Shown here: piece by piece, positions 1 through 8,022 of the stretch | How the letters are laid out: every line of letters starts with the position of its first letter | How positions within the stretch are numbered: the first letter of the stretch is position 1 | Source: an archaeon | GTDB taxonomy: Archaea; Thermoproteota; Nitrososphaeria; Nitrososphaerales; CADDZS01 | Reading direction: 5' to 3' | DNA length: 19,310 nucleotides | NCBI GenBank assembly: GCA_021792315.1 | Contig: JAJYUX010000023.1 | Coordinates: forward strand, 1-19,310 | Translations under genes and position numbers: made by a program | Notes under the pieces: model-generated | Seen by the model: the letters and a program-made list of their open reading frames with translations, nothing else | What the model was told of the DNA's origin: nothing | Databases searched by the model: none

Positions 1-1
1 T

Positions 2-580
2 AGCAGAGAGACCTCAAAGACGAACACAACAGTGTTGGCAGTACGACTGTACTTTCCCAACGGTACCAGCCCTCAGGCGGGTAACATGGACGCGGGGTCA
101 TACCACAGCGAATTCATTGATAGTCAATATGTATTCGGTGGCATTGCACCAGGAAATTATCAGCTCAACTGGACGGGAGGACCTGATATTTTCTTTCCTT
201 CAGTCCAAGTGAAAGTGACACCGGGTATAAACTCGTTGAATGTCAGCGTCTTTCAGCTAGAAACGTTTGATATCATCGTCACAGCAGGGCCGGAACTGAA
301 TGGTTCAGTGCCTGCTCCAACAATCAAAGTACCGAACAATACGGTTGTTCAATTTTACATACACAACAACACCACTCTGATCCAAAATCTCGCCATAGTA
401 AGCTCATTGAACAACACTAATTTCTCGAGCATAATGTTCAATTCTTTATCGAACAACATAGGCGCTGGAGGCTCAACGAACGACACATTCATTGTGAACC
501 GGACTGGCAATTTCTTCTATGAATGCTTGATAGGAAACGACGCAAGAGCTGGGGAATATGGCGAATTCCTCGTAGGGTAG
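2..580 (+). CDS. Secreted/surface protein with degenerate cupredoxin-like C-terminal domain (5' partial)
   Basis: The reading frame is open to the left edge of the window, so this is the C-terminal part of a longer protein; the GTG at 32 is in frame but is probably internal. The visible part starts with a beta-rich segment resembling carboxypeptidase-regulatory or other Ig-like surface domains (FGGIAPGNYQLNW). A cupredoxin-like domain follows, with IKVPNNTVVQFYIHNNT and then FFYECLIGNDARAGEYGEF. In a type I copper site the last segment reads about C-x2-PGH-x3-GM. Here the Cys is kept but the His and Met positions are Asp and Glu, and the usual upstream His (HSF/HNF) is Gln-Asn, so copper binding is unlikely. 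The many N-x-S/T sequons fit an extracytoplasmic protein. It converges with the glycosyltransferase at 600. The fold is inferred from motif resemblance; the function is unknown. Confidence 0.75.
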   Translation, partial: SRETSKTNTTVLAVRLYFPNGTSPQAGNMDAGSYHSEFIDSQYVFGGIAPGNYQLNWTGGPDIFFPSVQVKVTPGINSLNVSVFQLETFDIIVTAGPELNGSVPAPTIKVPNNTVVQFYIHNNTTLIQNLAIVSSLNNTNFSSIMFNSLSNNIGAGGSTNDTFIVNRTGNFFYECLIGNDARAGEYGEFLVG

Positions 581-599
581 CAGCATCGGCGACATAGTC

Positions 600-2267
600 T
601 CAACGAACTCTGAGCTGAGTGGGGAATGGTGTGAGCGTTCCGTAGATATCTCCGGGCCTCTTAATCAACATCACTTGCTCGGGCGGGATAACTGCTTGGT
701 CACTGCTCTTGTCTTCACGAATAGACGAGCCTCTCGATTCTGCGTATACTAAGAGTGGCACTGAGAAAGACGCCACAACTTGTGGTGCCGCGAATACGAG
801 TGAAAGGATATGGTCAGACGCAGCGGCGACTACAATCAGAACAATTCCAAAAGAAGTTTCCGTCTTTAGGCTCCTGAAAATTGAGCTTACGCTATGGTTT
901 GAATTCTTGGTCTTTGGAGTTACGACAAATTCTTGCTTTACCTCGAGCTGGACCCCAAAGAGATCGCAGAATCTCATCCAAGCTTTCTGAATTGATGTTT
1001 TCAGAATCTGAACGCCCAACGGAGCCATCATTGGTATGTTATACACGCTTCCCCAGAACAACGCCCGTAACATCTTGCCAGACTTGAGCTCAGGATCTTG
1101 TGTCCTGAGAGCAACCAGCGGCCAGAGAAAGATAACGGTCAGAGCCATTACCCCCGCAAGCTCTGTCGGCACATTGCTGAAGAGATGCGGTAGAGCGATC
1201 GTGGTTGTCAGGAATATCAGCATCAGGAGTACGAGATTTGATATGTGCGTTACCCACCCGTAGAAGAGGAAGAATGCGATTGCGAGAGGATTACGATATC
1301 TCAAAAGGCCGAGTTGTGACACCGCGTCGCGAGACCATCTCAAAGATCGTTTCCTAGAGCTCAGATAATCTGGCGGGACTTCTTCCCAAGTGACCGCGTT
1401 CTCCGCATACAACGACTCGTAGCCACGATCATGCAATCGAGCAAGCGTCTTGTAGTCCTCGTTACTTTCCTCGACAAAGCCGCCTACATATTTTATCGCA
1501 GAAACACTCACTAAGGCATTATGCCCGTAGTATGGAGTTGTGCCGAGCTTCTTCATGGCTTTCTGCACGATTTCCATATAGGCATGCTGAATACATACGG
1601 AGGATCGAGTTAACCTAGAAGGGCTCGATGTCATCGTAAGTGTCTTTGTTTGCACGACGCCTATTTTCCGATTTCTACGAGCAAGTTCAGCGCAATATAG
1701 TATCGATTTAACGCTGGCCTGCGAGTCGGAGTCAAGAATGAAGAAATAGTCAAAAGAATCACCGAAGATGTTTATCCAGTGATTGATAGCACCGGCCTTG
1801 TACCCCTTTCGATTCGGCCTTCTAAGTACCGCGCAATCGCATTCCCTTGAGAATTTCTCAATCTCCGACCTTTTGTGCAAATCGCTGCTGTCATCCAAGA
1901 TGAAGAAGGATAGTCCTCCAGCTCGGCACTGTTGAAGATCGTATCTCGCATGCTCTGGCATGAAATCGTTGTATGTCGCATACAATACCGCAATACGGGG
2001 TTTGAAATTCGAGGCAAAAGATCCAAGCAAAAACTCTTCATCACTTTCGGTGGAGGAACCAATAGGCAAAAGGGATGTCACAGCAAATGCAAAGATACCT
2101 GCTGGTATGAGATTGAGAAATGAGATCACTGCAATCACAGCATAGTCGAAAACAGTCAAGCTTGAGATAGACAACTTTGAAATCAGTAGATACTCGACAA
2201 TGAAGAAGTAACCAGCAAAGAAGACGGTCAAAAGAATTTGGGGCGTACGATGTTGGTCTCTATTCAT
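600..2267 (-). CDS. Membrane GT2 glycosyltransferase, cellulose synthase/MdoH-like
   Basis: A 555-aa family 2 glycosyltransferase, expected to transfer sugars from a nucleotide-sugar and possibly to extrude a polysaccharide through the cytoplasmic membrane. Two N-terminal membrane helices lie at about 10-30 and 40-67. The cytosolic GT-A domain has DDSSD (125-129), RKGYKAGA (153-160), the metal-binding DSDSQ (179-183), SNEDYKT (268-274) as the catalytic-base region, and RSLRW (307-311) where processive enzymes have QxxRW. About five helices follow (330-360, 368-388, 402-423, 472-493, 494-510), with FVVTPK (447-452) resembling the FxVTxK gating segment of BcsA. The Q-to-R change recalls MdoH-type glucan synthases. 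The gene diverges from the bPH2-like gene at 2479. No clear ribosome binding site precedes the ATG. Family assignment is firm; the sugar and product are not predictable. Confidence 0.9.
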   Translation of the reverse strand: MNRDQHRTPQILLTVFFAGYFFIVEYLLISKLSISSLTVFDYAVIAVISFLNLIPAGIFAFAVTSLLPIGSSTESDEEFLLGSFASNFKPRIAVLYATYNDFMPEHARYDLQQCRAGGLSFFILDDSSDLHKRSEIEKFSRECDCAVLRRPNRKGYKAGAINHWINIFGDSFDYFFILDSDSQASVKSILYCAELARRNRKIGVVQTKTLTMTSSPSRLTRSSVCIQHAYMEIVQKAMKKLGTTPYYGHNALVSVSAIKYVGGFVEESNEDYKTLARLHDRGYESLYAENAVTWEEVPPDYLSSRKRSLRWSRDAVSQLGLLRYRNPLAIAFFLFYGWVTHISNLVLLMLIFLTTTIALPHLFSNVPTELAGVMALTVIFLWPLVALRTQDPELKSGKMLRALFWGSVYNIPMMAPLGVQILKTSIQKAWMRFCDLFGVQLEVKQEFVVTPKTKNSNHSVSSIFRSLKTETSFGIVLIVVAAASDHILSLVFAAPQVVASFSVPLLVYAESRGSSIREDKSSDQAVIPPEQVMLIKRPGDIYGTLTPFPTQLRVR

Positions 2268-2285
2268 TTTTGGAACTCTAATCAG

Positions 2286-2340
2286 AATATTAGGTGATGT
2301 TCCAATTTAATAGAAGTGGACGTTTACTATATCAGCTGAT
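2286..2340. promoter_or_regulatory. AT-rich elements and 10-bp palindrome in divergent promoter region
   Basis: This lies in the 211-bp gap between the divergent glycosyltransferase and the bPH2-like gene. For the minus-strand gene, TATA-like TAATATT (2286-2292) and TTAAATT (2304-2310) sit about 22 and 40 bases before the ATG at 2267. A perfect palindrome ATCAGCTGAT occupies 2331-2340, upstream of both genes. A control role is inferred from position only; none of these elements matches a known operator. Confidence 0.3.
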
Positions 2341-2447
2341 TCTATTAACAGATTCCATAAAACTCGTACATGTTGAAATCTGTTTTGCATAATTTCCAAA
2401 GATCTTATCATGCGAGTGGTAAGGAAATAGAAGAAAACAAGATCGCG

Positions 2448-2456
2448 AATATAAGT
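2448..2456 (+). promoter_or_regulatory. TATA box for bPH2-like gene (leaderless start)
   Basis: GAATATAAG is centred about 27 bases before the ATG at 2479. Archaeal initiation is about 25-27 bases from the TATA centre, so the transcript would begin at or next to the start codon. That also explains the lack of a Shine-Dalgarno site and supports the 2479 start. Confidence 0.45.
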
Positions 2457-2478
2457 CTGGTCAACGACACAACGAGTC

Positions 2479-3066
2479 ATGACTCAGATAGATGCGATGG
2501 AGCAAAGAAAGCTGGTCTGGTCGGGACGACCTGCAGTTTCTGTTTATTTTGGGATATACGGCTTAGTATCTATTGTTTTGATTGCAATTTTCATTCCAAC
2601 AGAACTTTGGCTAGGTGATTATTCCAAACTGGGCAGCATAATCTTCCCCACAAAAATCCAAGGCGCAGTATCGATCAGGTATCCAGTAGAGTTAGCCACG
2701 GCAGGGCTAATTTCCGCAGCATACATAGTGGAAGTCATTCGACTAGCCATACTGAGAATGCGGAACTATTACGAGCTCTACGAAGATGGTTTGTATCTCG
2801 ACACAGGGGTGGTGAATCTGCAGAACGTGTATGTCTCTCCAATGGGCTTCTCAGATGCGCGACTGATTAGAATGTGGTCATTACGAATCGCAAAAAGGGG
2901 AAATTTGGTTGTTGACACGAATGATCAACGACACTTCGAATTGAAGTTGCTTGAACAACCAGCTGTTGTGCAGGCCCTTATTCGGAGAACACTGGGACGT
3001 CCAACCGTGAGAGTTGCATACTCTGAAGAGACACCAACCCTTACGCGCGTTGCTAGCAAAAATTAA
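2479..3066 (+). CDS. bPH2-like (DUF304-type) membrane-anchored PH-domain protein
   Basis: A 195-aa protein with the layout of bacterial/archaeal PH-like membrane proteins. The short N-terminus contains VWSGRP (13-18), the usual opening of this family. Two membrane helices follow (about 22-42 and 68-90), then a cytosolic beta-rich domain (about 96-172) beginning YYELYEDGLYLDTGVVN and ending in a helix (QPAVVQALIRRTL). This matches the YxIt-x-RI-x-G pattern of bPH2/DUF304 domains. The family is thought to be a structural or regulatory membrane module, with no enzyme activity known. It sits between two membrane glycosyltransferases, so a role in envelope assembly or its control is inferred. The start is supported by a TATA box about 27 bases upstream; an alternative in-frame ATG is at 2497. 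Confidence 0.7.
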   Translation: MTQIDAMEQRKLVWSGRPAVSVYFGIYGLVSIVLIAIFIPTELWLGDYSKLGSIIFPTKIQGAVSIRYPVELATAGLISAAYIVEVIRLAILRMRNYYELYEDGLYLDTGVVNLQNVYVSPMGFSDARLIRMWSLRIAKRGNLVVDTNDQRHFELKLLEQPAVVQALIRRTLGRPTVRVAYSEETPTLTRVASKN

Positions 3067-3213
3067 CCGAGTGACCGCTCAGCGCGAGAGAGTTGACATT
3101 GAAATTGTCGGTTCCGACTCTACTACTCAAAAATCCAAATGACGCCAAACGCTGCTGCACAGAATATAGTCGTCTTATGTACAAACCATCTGTAGAAATT
3201 ATGAAAGAAGAAG

Positions 3214-3231
3214 CGTTCTAACATTAGAACG
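3214..3231. repeat. 18-bp near-perfect palindrome (operator candidate)
   Basis: The arms CGTTCTAA and TTAGAACG are exact reverse complements separated by CA. The site lies in the 280-bp gap between the bPH2-like gene (stop 3066) and the next gene (start 3347), 115 bases before that start. The two-base spacer favours a dimeric-protein site over an RNA hairpin, though a 7-bp stem with a 4-nt loop is possible. No matching known operator is recognised. Confidence 0.55.
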
Positions 3232-3334
3232 TGTAGAGAGTTAAATCGATCTGATTTTCGGAGACTTAGAGGTTTGAAAAAAGCAATGACAAATATGAAA
3301 TGTGACAAGTCTGTTTTCCGCTCATTGACGAGCT

Positions 3335-3340
3335 GGTGAG
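3335..3340 (+). promoter_or_regulatory. Shine-Dalgarno site GGTGAG for the Zn-ribbon membrane protein
   Basis: GGTGAG lies six bases before the ATG at 3347. It pairs with the archaeal 16S 3' end (complement GGTGATCC) and fixes this start. Confidence 0.6.
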
Positions 3341-3346
3341 AATTAG

Positions 3347-4897
3347 ATGGCTCAATTTTCAGGTTCAAGTCAGCTTTTCGCTCCGATTGCGATCCCCTTG
3401 GCGGTGGTGGCTATAGGAATCTTTTTTGGAATTTTATTTGCACTCCCGAAGAAAAGGAGTACTGGTGCTATAGCTGCAGCGGGCTGGGCGGTCACATCAG
3501 GTGCGGCAATGTGGGCTATTGCGTTGGCGAACTATCAGCAGCTCGCAAACATCCAATTGTTCAGCGACTTTTCTCAGTTAATCCGCAGTTCAGCATACCC
3601 AAAATTGATGTTTGGCGATTTCCAAGATACAGCTGTCGCGACTCTCATTGGTCTATATGAGATAGGACTGATTCTGGGGTTTGCTGCTTTCTCAGATAGA
3701 GGGCAAGTAATCGCCGTAAGGCAGAGCGAACGAGCCATCGCAGCGAAACCCAGAGTACAAGTTGTCGCTCAAACTGAAGGACGATCCACCGATCACATTG
3801 TGATTAAGTCGAGCCAATCGATACAGAATGATGATCCTGAAGTCTTGAAGAACCAATTATATGAACAACCTTCGGAGAGTAATGTCTCTCACGTTTTGGA
3901 CAAGGATGAAAGGACAATCGTGGAACTCTTCCTCTTTGGCAATACTGCAAAGATATTTCCCCGAGTCGATGTCTCTAGGCCAGAAGGATACTATTTCGAG
4001 GGAGCTTCCTCCCTGAAGCTAGACACTAGCAGAATGAGGAGGTTGCTGGACCTTCTTGTGCGAAAGAATATCCTTAAGGCAGAAATGGAGGATAAGATGC
4101 TGGTTTGCAAAGAGTGTGGTTCGCCAAATCTTCAGTTGAGGAGCATGTGCCCAGAGTGCAAATCGATGAAATTGAGCAAGCACAATATCGTTGAGCACTT
4201 CTCCTGTGGTCTAATAGAAAGACAAGAGTCATTTCGTACACCATCAGGGGATCTGGTGTGTCCCAAGTGCAACGCGAAACTCCACCTCGTTGGTTCTGAC
4301 TATCGATACCTGTCACACATGTACGTCTGCTCAGAGTGCAACGCTCTGAACAAAGATTTGTTGCAGCAAATGAAGTGCGGTGAATGTGGAACCGTGTCGC
4401 CGGTGGGGGAAGAACGTGAACAGTATCTCTACACGTACACTTTGAACGAGAGAGCCGCATCTGAACTCGGAGATCAAATAAAGCCTGTGGAGGTATGTTC
4501 TACATATTTCAAATCTAGAGGATACGTCGTTGTTGCTCCTGCATTCGTAAGTGGCGAGTCGGGAACTCAACATATCTTCGACATGCTAGTGCTAGATTCG
4601 CGAAAGCCAACTGGAGCTGAGAATGAAGGAGTATACCAACCGCAGGGCACTGGAAGTATAGTTGTGGAAATACTCGTCTCACAAGGTCAGATCGACCTTC
4701 CAGAGATAACAAGAGTCTACGGAAAGATGTGCGATGTGGATTGTCAAACATTGATATTCGCAGTCCCTGACCTAACAGCAGATGCCAGAAATTATGCGGA
4801 TCGATTCAAAATCAGAGTGGTCGAAGGGAGATCTATTGAAGAGGTTCTGAGAAAGTCAGAGTTCACATCTTTTGCAACAGAGAACGTACGGCAGTGA
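3347..4897 (+). CDS. Membrane-anchored TackOD1-like zinc-ribbon protein with nuclease-like C-terminal domain
   Basis: A 516-aa protein. Three membrane helices (about 11-33, 42-62, 96-116) are followed by a cytosolic linker. A segment at about 185-250 resembles a winged helix (DERTIVELFLFG, then MRRLLDLLVRKNILK). A cysteine-rich block has Cys at 254/257, 268/271, 287, 305/308, 328/331 and 344/347, with IVEHFSCG and GSDYR between them. This pattern resembles TackOD1, a thaumarchaeal signal-output domain. The C-terminal alpha/beta domain (about 383-500) resembles Mrr-type restriction-endonuclease-like folds (FKSRGYVVV, FDMLVLD, IVVEILVS, FAVPDLTADARNYA). D412 and E441 fit a PD-ExK layout, but the catalytic Lys is absent (EIL), so nuclease activity is doubtful. 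The GT2 gene follows 47 bases later on the same strand, so a sensor or regulator role in polysaccharide synthesis is inferred. Domain identities come from pattern recognition only. Confidence 0.75.
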   Translation: MAQFSGSSQLFAPIAIPLAVVAIGIFFGILFALPKKRSTGAIAAAGWAVTSGAAMWAIALANYQQLANIQLFSDFSQLIRSSAYPKLMFGDFQDTAVATLIGLYEIGLILGFAAFSDRGQVIAVRQSERAIAAKPRVQVVAQTEGRSTDHIVIKSSQSIQNDDPEVLKNQLYEQPSESNVSHVLDKDERTIVELFLFGNTAKIFPRVDVSRPEGYYFEGASSLKLDTSRMRRLLDLLVRKNILKAEMEDKMLVCKECGSPNLQLRSMCPECKSMKLSKHNIVEHFSCGLIERQESFRTPSGDLVCPKCNAKLHLVGSDYRYLSHMYVCSECNALNKDLLQQMKCGECGTVSPVGEEREQYLYTYTLNERAASELGDQIKPVEVCSTYFKSRGYVVVAPAFVSGESGTQHIFDMLVLDSRKPTGAENEGVYQPQGTGSIVVEILVSQGQIDLPEITRVYGKMCDVDCQTLIFAVPDLTADARNYADRFKIRVVEGRSIEEVLRKSEFTSFATENVRQ

Positions 4898-4944
4898 GAA
4901 ACTACCTAATGAAAGTGTGAGCAAAGTTCTGGCGAAGATTGCTG

Positions 4945-6483
4945 ATGGCTGGTTCTGACCTGAAACTCGAGGCCCCGCCTATCTTAAACGGCGATTCCTC
5001 AGAGTTTCGAGTAAGAACCTTGACATACGTCCTGTCTGCTCTGACATTGGCGCTTCTCTGTCTCATAGTGGTCGAAGTAGGAACTATTGATATCTACGTT
5101 GCAGGCTTGTGCGCCCTTGCAGGAGACTTGTATGTACTACGTTTGGCTGGCAGCAAGAACATTGTCCGCGAGCAAGGAAAGATCGAAGGGATCGCGCCAC
5201 TATTCCTAGTCACAATTGTACCACTTTTGACTTCCACAATACTTGCTTCACTTGGATACATGGGTTCGCCGATAGAATCGATTCTGAGGATCAGCATGGC
5301 CACGGGCTTCAGCATAGCCATGTTCATAAGCTCATTTCCAATTCCTCTTGCGATCAAGTTCAAGATAAAGGAATCAAGACGCAAAGATAACCTGACTTAC
5401 AGGCCACTAGTTTCCATACTCGTACCAGCGTACAACGAACAGGAAGTGATCTCAAGAACACTTGAAAGCCTGATGGGTCTGAAGTATGAAAACAAAGAAA
5501 TCATAGTAATCGATGACGGGTCGACGGATCTCACTGGTGTGGTTGCATCTTGGTACAAGCAGCATGGAGTTAAAGTCCTGAGTAAGCCAAATGGTGGAAA
5601 AGCCTCTGCCCTAAACTACGGATTGCTTTTCGCAAAGGGTGAAATTGTAATTACTATAGACTCGGACAGCATGGTAGCACGGGATGCGATCAATGAAGTA
5701 GTTCATTTGATGGAGAACCAAAATGTGGTGGCAGTAGCGGGCAACATCAGGGTATTGAACAGCAAGTCGTTGCTTACACGTATACAAGAGTTGGAGTATA
5801 TCATGGCTATTAACATGCTCAGGAGGGCATTCGCACTCTTTGGCACTGTCATGGTGGTTCCGGGAGCATTCGGTGCGTTTCGCAAGAAAGATGTGGTCGA
5901 AGTAGGCGGATACGACAGGGACACTCTGACAGAGGACTTCGATTTGACAATCAAACTGCTCAAGACTCGCGGAATCGTTGACTCAAGCTCTCTAGGGATG
6001 GCGTACACAGAGGTTCCGGCCACTTGGAAGGTCCTATACAAACAGCGCTTGAGATGGAGCACAGGAACCTTCCAGACAATCAATAAGCATAGGAATGCTC
6101 TGTGGAACAGGCGCTTTGGTTTACTCCATGCATTTGTGTTTCCATTATTGTTGCTTTCGGTCTTCAATCCAATTACTAGTTACGTGGCCCTGAGCTCTGG
6201 AATTGCTCTCGCATTGACAGGACATCTGCTTCTCTTTGTAAAGATGGAATTGCTATTTCTCATGGTTCAGGTTCTAGTCGCCCTAGTTTCATTATCTCTT
6301 GACAACGAGAAATACGGTCTTGCCATCTACTCACCGTTCTTCGTGCTGATTTACAAGCAGTTCATAGATTTTACAACAGTTGTGTCAGCGATCAGAGCAT
6401 TACGCAAGTCGAGGAAAGAATGGCATAAGATCGATCGGACTGGAGGAATGCAGGCAATCAAAGTAACGTCGAGAAGCAAGTAG
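4945..6483 (+). CDS. Processive GT2 glycosyltransferase, NodC/PgaC/hyaluronan synthase-like
   Basis: A 512-aa membrane glycosyltransferase, expected to polymerise sugars from UDP-activated donors and export the chain. Four N-terminal hydrophobic stretches (about 28-47, 50-66, 84-103, 117-137) precede the GT-A domain. Its full motif set is present: ILVPAYNE (158-165), DDGSTD (190-195), KPNGGKASALN (214-224), DSDS (239-242), GAFGAFRK (307-314), TEDFDLT (329-335) and QRLRWSTG (367-374). Four helices follow (about 393-482), and KEWHKIDRTG (491-500) matches the C-terminal tail of PgaC/NodC-type enzymes. This resembles beta-linked N-acetylglucosamine synthases more than the GT2 at 600, but donor specificity cannot be read directly. 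It probably shares a transcript with the Zn-ribbon membrane protein. The ATG at 4945 is chosen over an in-frame TTG six bases earlier; neither has a clear ribosome binding site. Confidence 0.92.
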   Translation: MAGSDLKLEAPPILNGDSSEFRVRTLTYVLSALTLALLCLIVVEVGTIDIYVAGLCALAGDLYVLRLAGSKNIVREQGKIEGIAPLFLVTIVPLLTSTILASLGYMGSPIESILRISMATGFSIAMFISSFPIPLAIKFKIKESRRKDNLTYRPLVSILVPAYNEQEVISRTLESLMGLKYENKEIIVIDDGSTDLTGVVASWYKQHGVKVLSKPNGGKASALNYGLLFAKGEIVITIDSDSMVARDAINEVVHLMENQNVVAVAGNIRVLNSKSLLTRIQELEYIMAINMLRRAFALFGTVMVVPGAFGAFRKKDVVEVGGYDRDTLTEDFDLTIKLLKTRGIVDSSSLGMAYTEVPATWKVLYKQRLRWSTGTFQTINKHRNALWNRRFGLLHAFVFPLLLLSVFNPITSYVALSSGIALALTGHLLLFVKMELLFLMVQVLVALVSLSLDNEKYGLAIYSPFFVLIYKQFIDFTTVVSAIRALRKSRKEWHKIDRTGGMQAIKVTSRSK

Positions 6484-6913
6484 CGCCTCATTGAAAGGGT
6501 TGAAGTTACAAATAATTCTTCAAGCTTGTGAATGAGGGCGGACAGTCTTTCTGGATTGAATGAGGATCATTTCTGAATGCAATTGGTCGTTCAAACATAC
6601 TCTGCCTGCTGCCTTCCGAGAAAATCGTTGATTGCTTTCGGTCAAAATAGGTTGCGATAGACACTTCTCAGATGGAATTAAACCGTCGACAAAGCAATTT
6701 GAAAAGTGACTCCGAGAGCAGGCAAACTAATGCATATGTGTTCGGCTAACTGTAGATGAAAGATCAGACGAAAGTCATAGCAGGCATAAGGCCCTGCACA
6801 AACAAAGAAGGAATGGTGAAAGCAAGGCAAAAGGGAGTACCAGAAGAATTCACTTTTGCATCAAGGGAGTAGTAACATAACTCTGAAATTGCCCTTGATA
6901 ATTCCTCTAGCTA
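6484..6913. other. 430-bp intergenic region
   Basis: The gap separates the processive glycosyltransferase from the GH18-like gene. A weak inverted repeat TTGAAG/CTTCAA (6500-6505 and 6518-6523, 12-nt spacer) follows the upstream stop; it lacks a T-run, so calling it a terminator would be a guess. A GCAGG/CCTGC stem (6780-6784 and 6793-6797) lies inside the small ORF described next. I found no convincing TATA box or Shine-Dalgarno site for the 6914 gene, and no tRNA-like fold. Confidence 0.4.
6756..6872 (+). CDS. Possible 38-aa small protein, unknown
   Basis: An ATG-initiated frame of 38 codons that ends 41 bases before the signal-peptide gene at 6914. The product is basic (MKDQTKVIAGIRPCTNKEG start) with no recognisable motif or signal peptide. 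There is no Shine-Dalgarno site and no clear TATA box. It is included only because it fills an otherwise empty gap and its composition is protein-like; it may well be chance. Confidence 0.15.
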   Translation: MKDQTKVIAGIRPCTNKEGMVKARQKGVPEEFTFASRE

Positions 6914-8002
6914 ATGAAACTCAGTCGACTACTCGTCCTTACATGTTCTTTCTTGATTATCGTTTTAGCTTTTTCTTCTGTTCCGGTTAGTGCTCGCGGT
7001 CAAGGCTTTTGCTCTCACAATCCTCATATTAATTGCTCCACCACGAGTTCATCTACCTCAAGTGCAACCACATCCAGCTCTCTTACATCGAGCACAACTA
7101 CAACTTACGTCAGCACAAGTACATCTAGCACAACAACCACTTCCTCAAGCACAAGTGGAGCAAGCTTGGGAAGGCAGTCCTTAGTCTACATGGCCGGAAT
7201 TAACTATGATCAAGCTGTGCAAGACTACTCGACAAGAGAAGGGATTACGGCATTTGGCCCACAAGTCTATGCTCTGGATGGCAGTGGTAATGTATTCCTA
7301 GAAGATGGTTCATTTCTTCCTTCGCAGTTCACCTCGCTAGCTCACTCTTTAGGTTTCCAAGTAACTCCGCTGGTAATGGCAGGTTCGGGCCTTTGTTCAA
7401 GCTCAAGCGATGTGTGGTGCAACGACAATGGAATACTTGCGATAATAACAAATCAAAATCAACTAAGCACGTTCGAGCAAGAACTTGTCGGACTATGTCA
7501 AAACTATGGTTTTGACGGAATTCAGCTAGACTGGGAGACTGGTTTGAGTTCGACCTATCAGACCTCAATGACCGCAGCGTTGAACAGCATCGCAAACACC
7601 TTGCATTCGATGACGCCCAGAAGAAGCTTGTCAGTTACAACGTATTATTGGGATTATCATGCTGGTCCGTACAACACTTGGACGCTTAGCCAAGGTCCAG
7701 TAGACCAATTGAACCTTCAAGCTTACACTAACAGCTTGAGCGACTTTCAGACATGGGTTAGCTCCATGATTGGCGGAATGCAGAATATCTCAAAGCTCGC
7801 CGTTGGAGTGGGGGACTATTCTGGAGTGAATCCTCCAATAGCAGGGCAGTGTATTCAATACATGTTACAGAATGGCATAAACTCCGTAGCAGTCTGGCCA
7901 TCTTGGGGCACTGAAGTGAGTTTTGGAAGCTACGGATACACCGACGTTGTTTACGGGACATCGAACTACTATCAACTATTCCAAGTTTTTTTGTTCAGTT
8001 GA
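6914..8002 (+). CDS. Secreted GH18-like glycoside hydrolase with Ser/Thr linker
   Basis: A 362-aa secreted protein. A signal peptide spans about 1-27 (hydrophobic core LLVLTCSFLIIVLAF, cleavage after VSA). A linker of almost only Ser and Thr follows (about 42-82), then one catalytic-type domain to the C-terminus (88-362). The domain has the TIM-barrel pattern of family 18 hydrolases: YMAGIN, GFQVTPLV, YGFDGIQLDWE (around 199-208) and VAVWPSWG near the end. The active-site signature DxxDxDxE reads DGIQLDWE: D201, D206 and the acid E208 are kept, but the second Asp is Gln204. GH18 enzymes use the substrate N-acetyl group, so GlcNAc polymers are the expected target. It lies downstream of a NodC/PgaC-like synthase and could trim its product, which is inference. 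The Gln substitution may lower or change activity. Confidence 0.85.
   Translation: MKLSRLLVLTCSFLIIVLAFSSVPVSARGQGFCSHNPHINCSTTSSSTSSATTSSSLTSSTTTTYVSTSTSSTTTTSSSTSGASLGRQSLVYMAGINYDQAVQDYSTREGITAFGPQVYALDGSGNVFLEDGSFLPSQFTSLAHSLGFQVTPLVMAGSGLCSSSSDVWCNDNGILAIITNQNQLSTFEQELVGLCQNYGFDGIQLDWETGLSSTYQTSMTAALNSIANTLHSMTPRRSLSVTTYYWDYHAGPYNTWTLSQGPVDQLNLQAYTNSLSDFQTWVSSMIGGMQNISKLAVGVGDYSGVNPPIAGQCIQYMLQNGINSVAVWPSWGTEVSFGSYGYTDVVYGTSNYYQLFQVFLFS
7037..7162 (+). repeat. Low-complexity Ser/Thr-coding linker in GH18-like gene
   Basis: About 40 codons are nearly all Ser or Thr, built from irregular agc/aca/act runs. This gives a flexible linker, probably O-glycosylated, that holds the hydrolase domain away from its N-terminus. 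It is not an exact tandem repeat. Confidence 0.7.
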
Positions 8003-8022
8003 TTTGATTCTTTTCTACCTTA
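7985..8022 (+). terminator. T-rich stretch at the end of the GH18-like gene
   Basis: A T7 run lies in the last codons (7986-7992), and a further T-rich stretch follows the stop (ttgattcttttctacctt). Archaeal RNA polymerase terminates on oligo-T tracts of the non-template strand without a hairpin, so termination here is plausible. The 292-bp gap up to the next gene shows nothing else clear. Confidence 0.3.

Noticed and set aside
2370..2618. 82-codon plus-strand frame overlapping the start of the bPH2-like gene
   Set aside because: It overlaps a better-supported gene in another frame, has no homology-like pattern, and the TATA box lies inside it.
3123..3368. 81-codon minus-strand frame in the gap before the Zn-ribbon gene
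   Set aside because: It runs into the start of the well-supported gene at 3347, spans the palindrome and SD site, and shows no motif.
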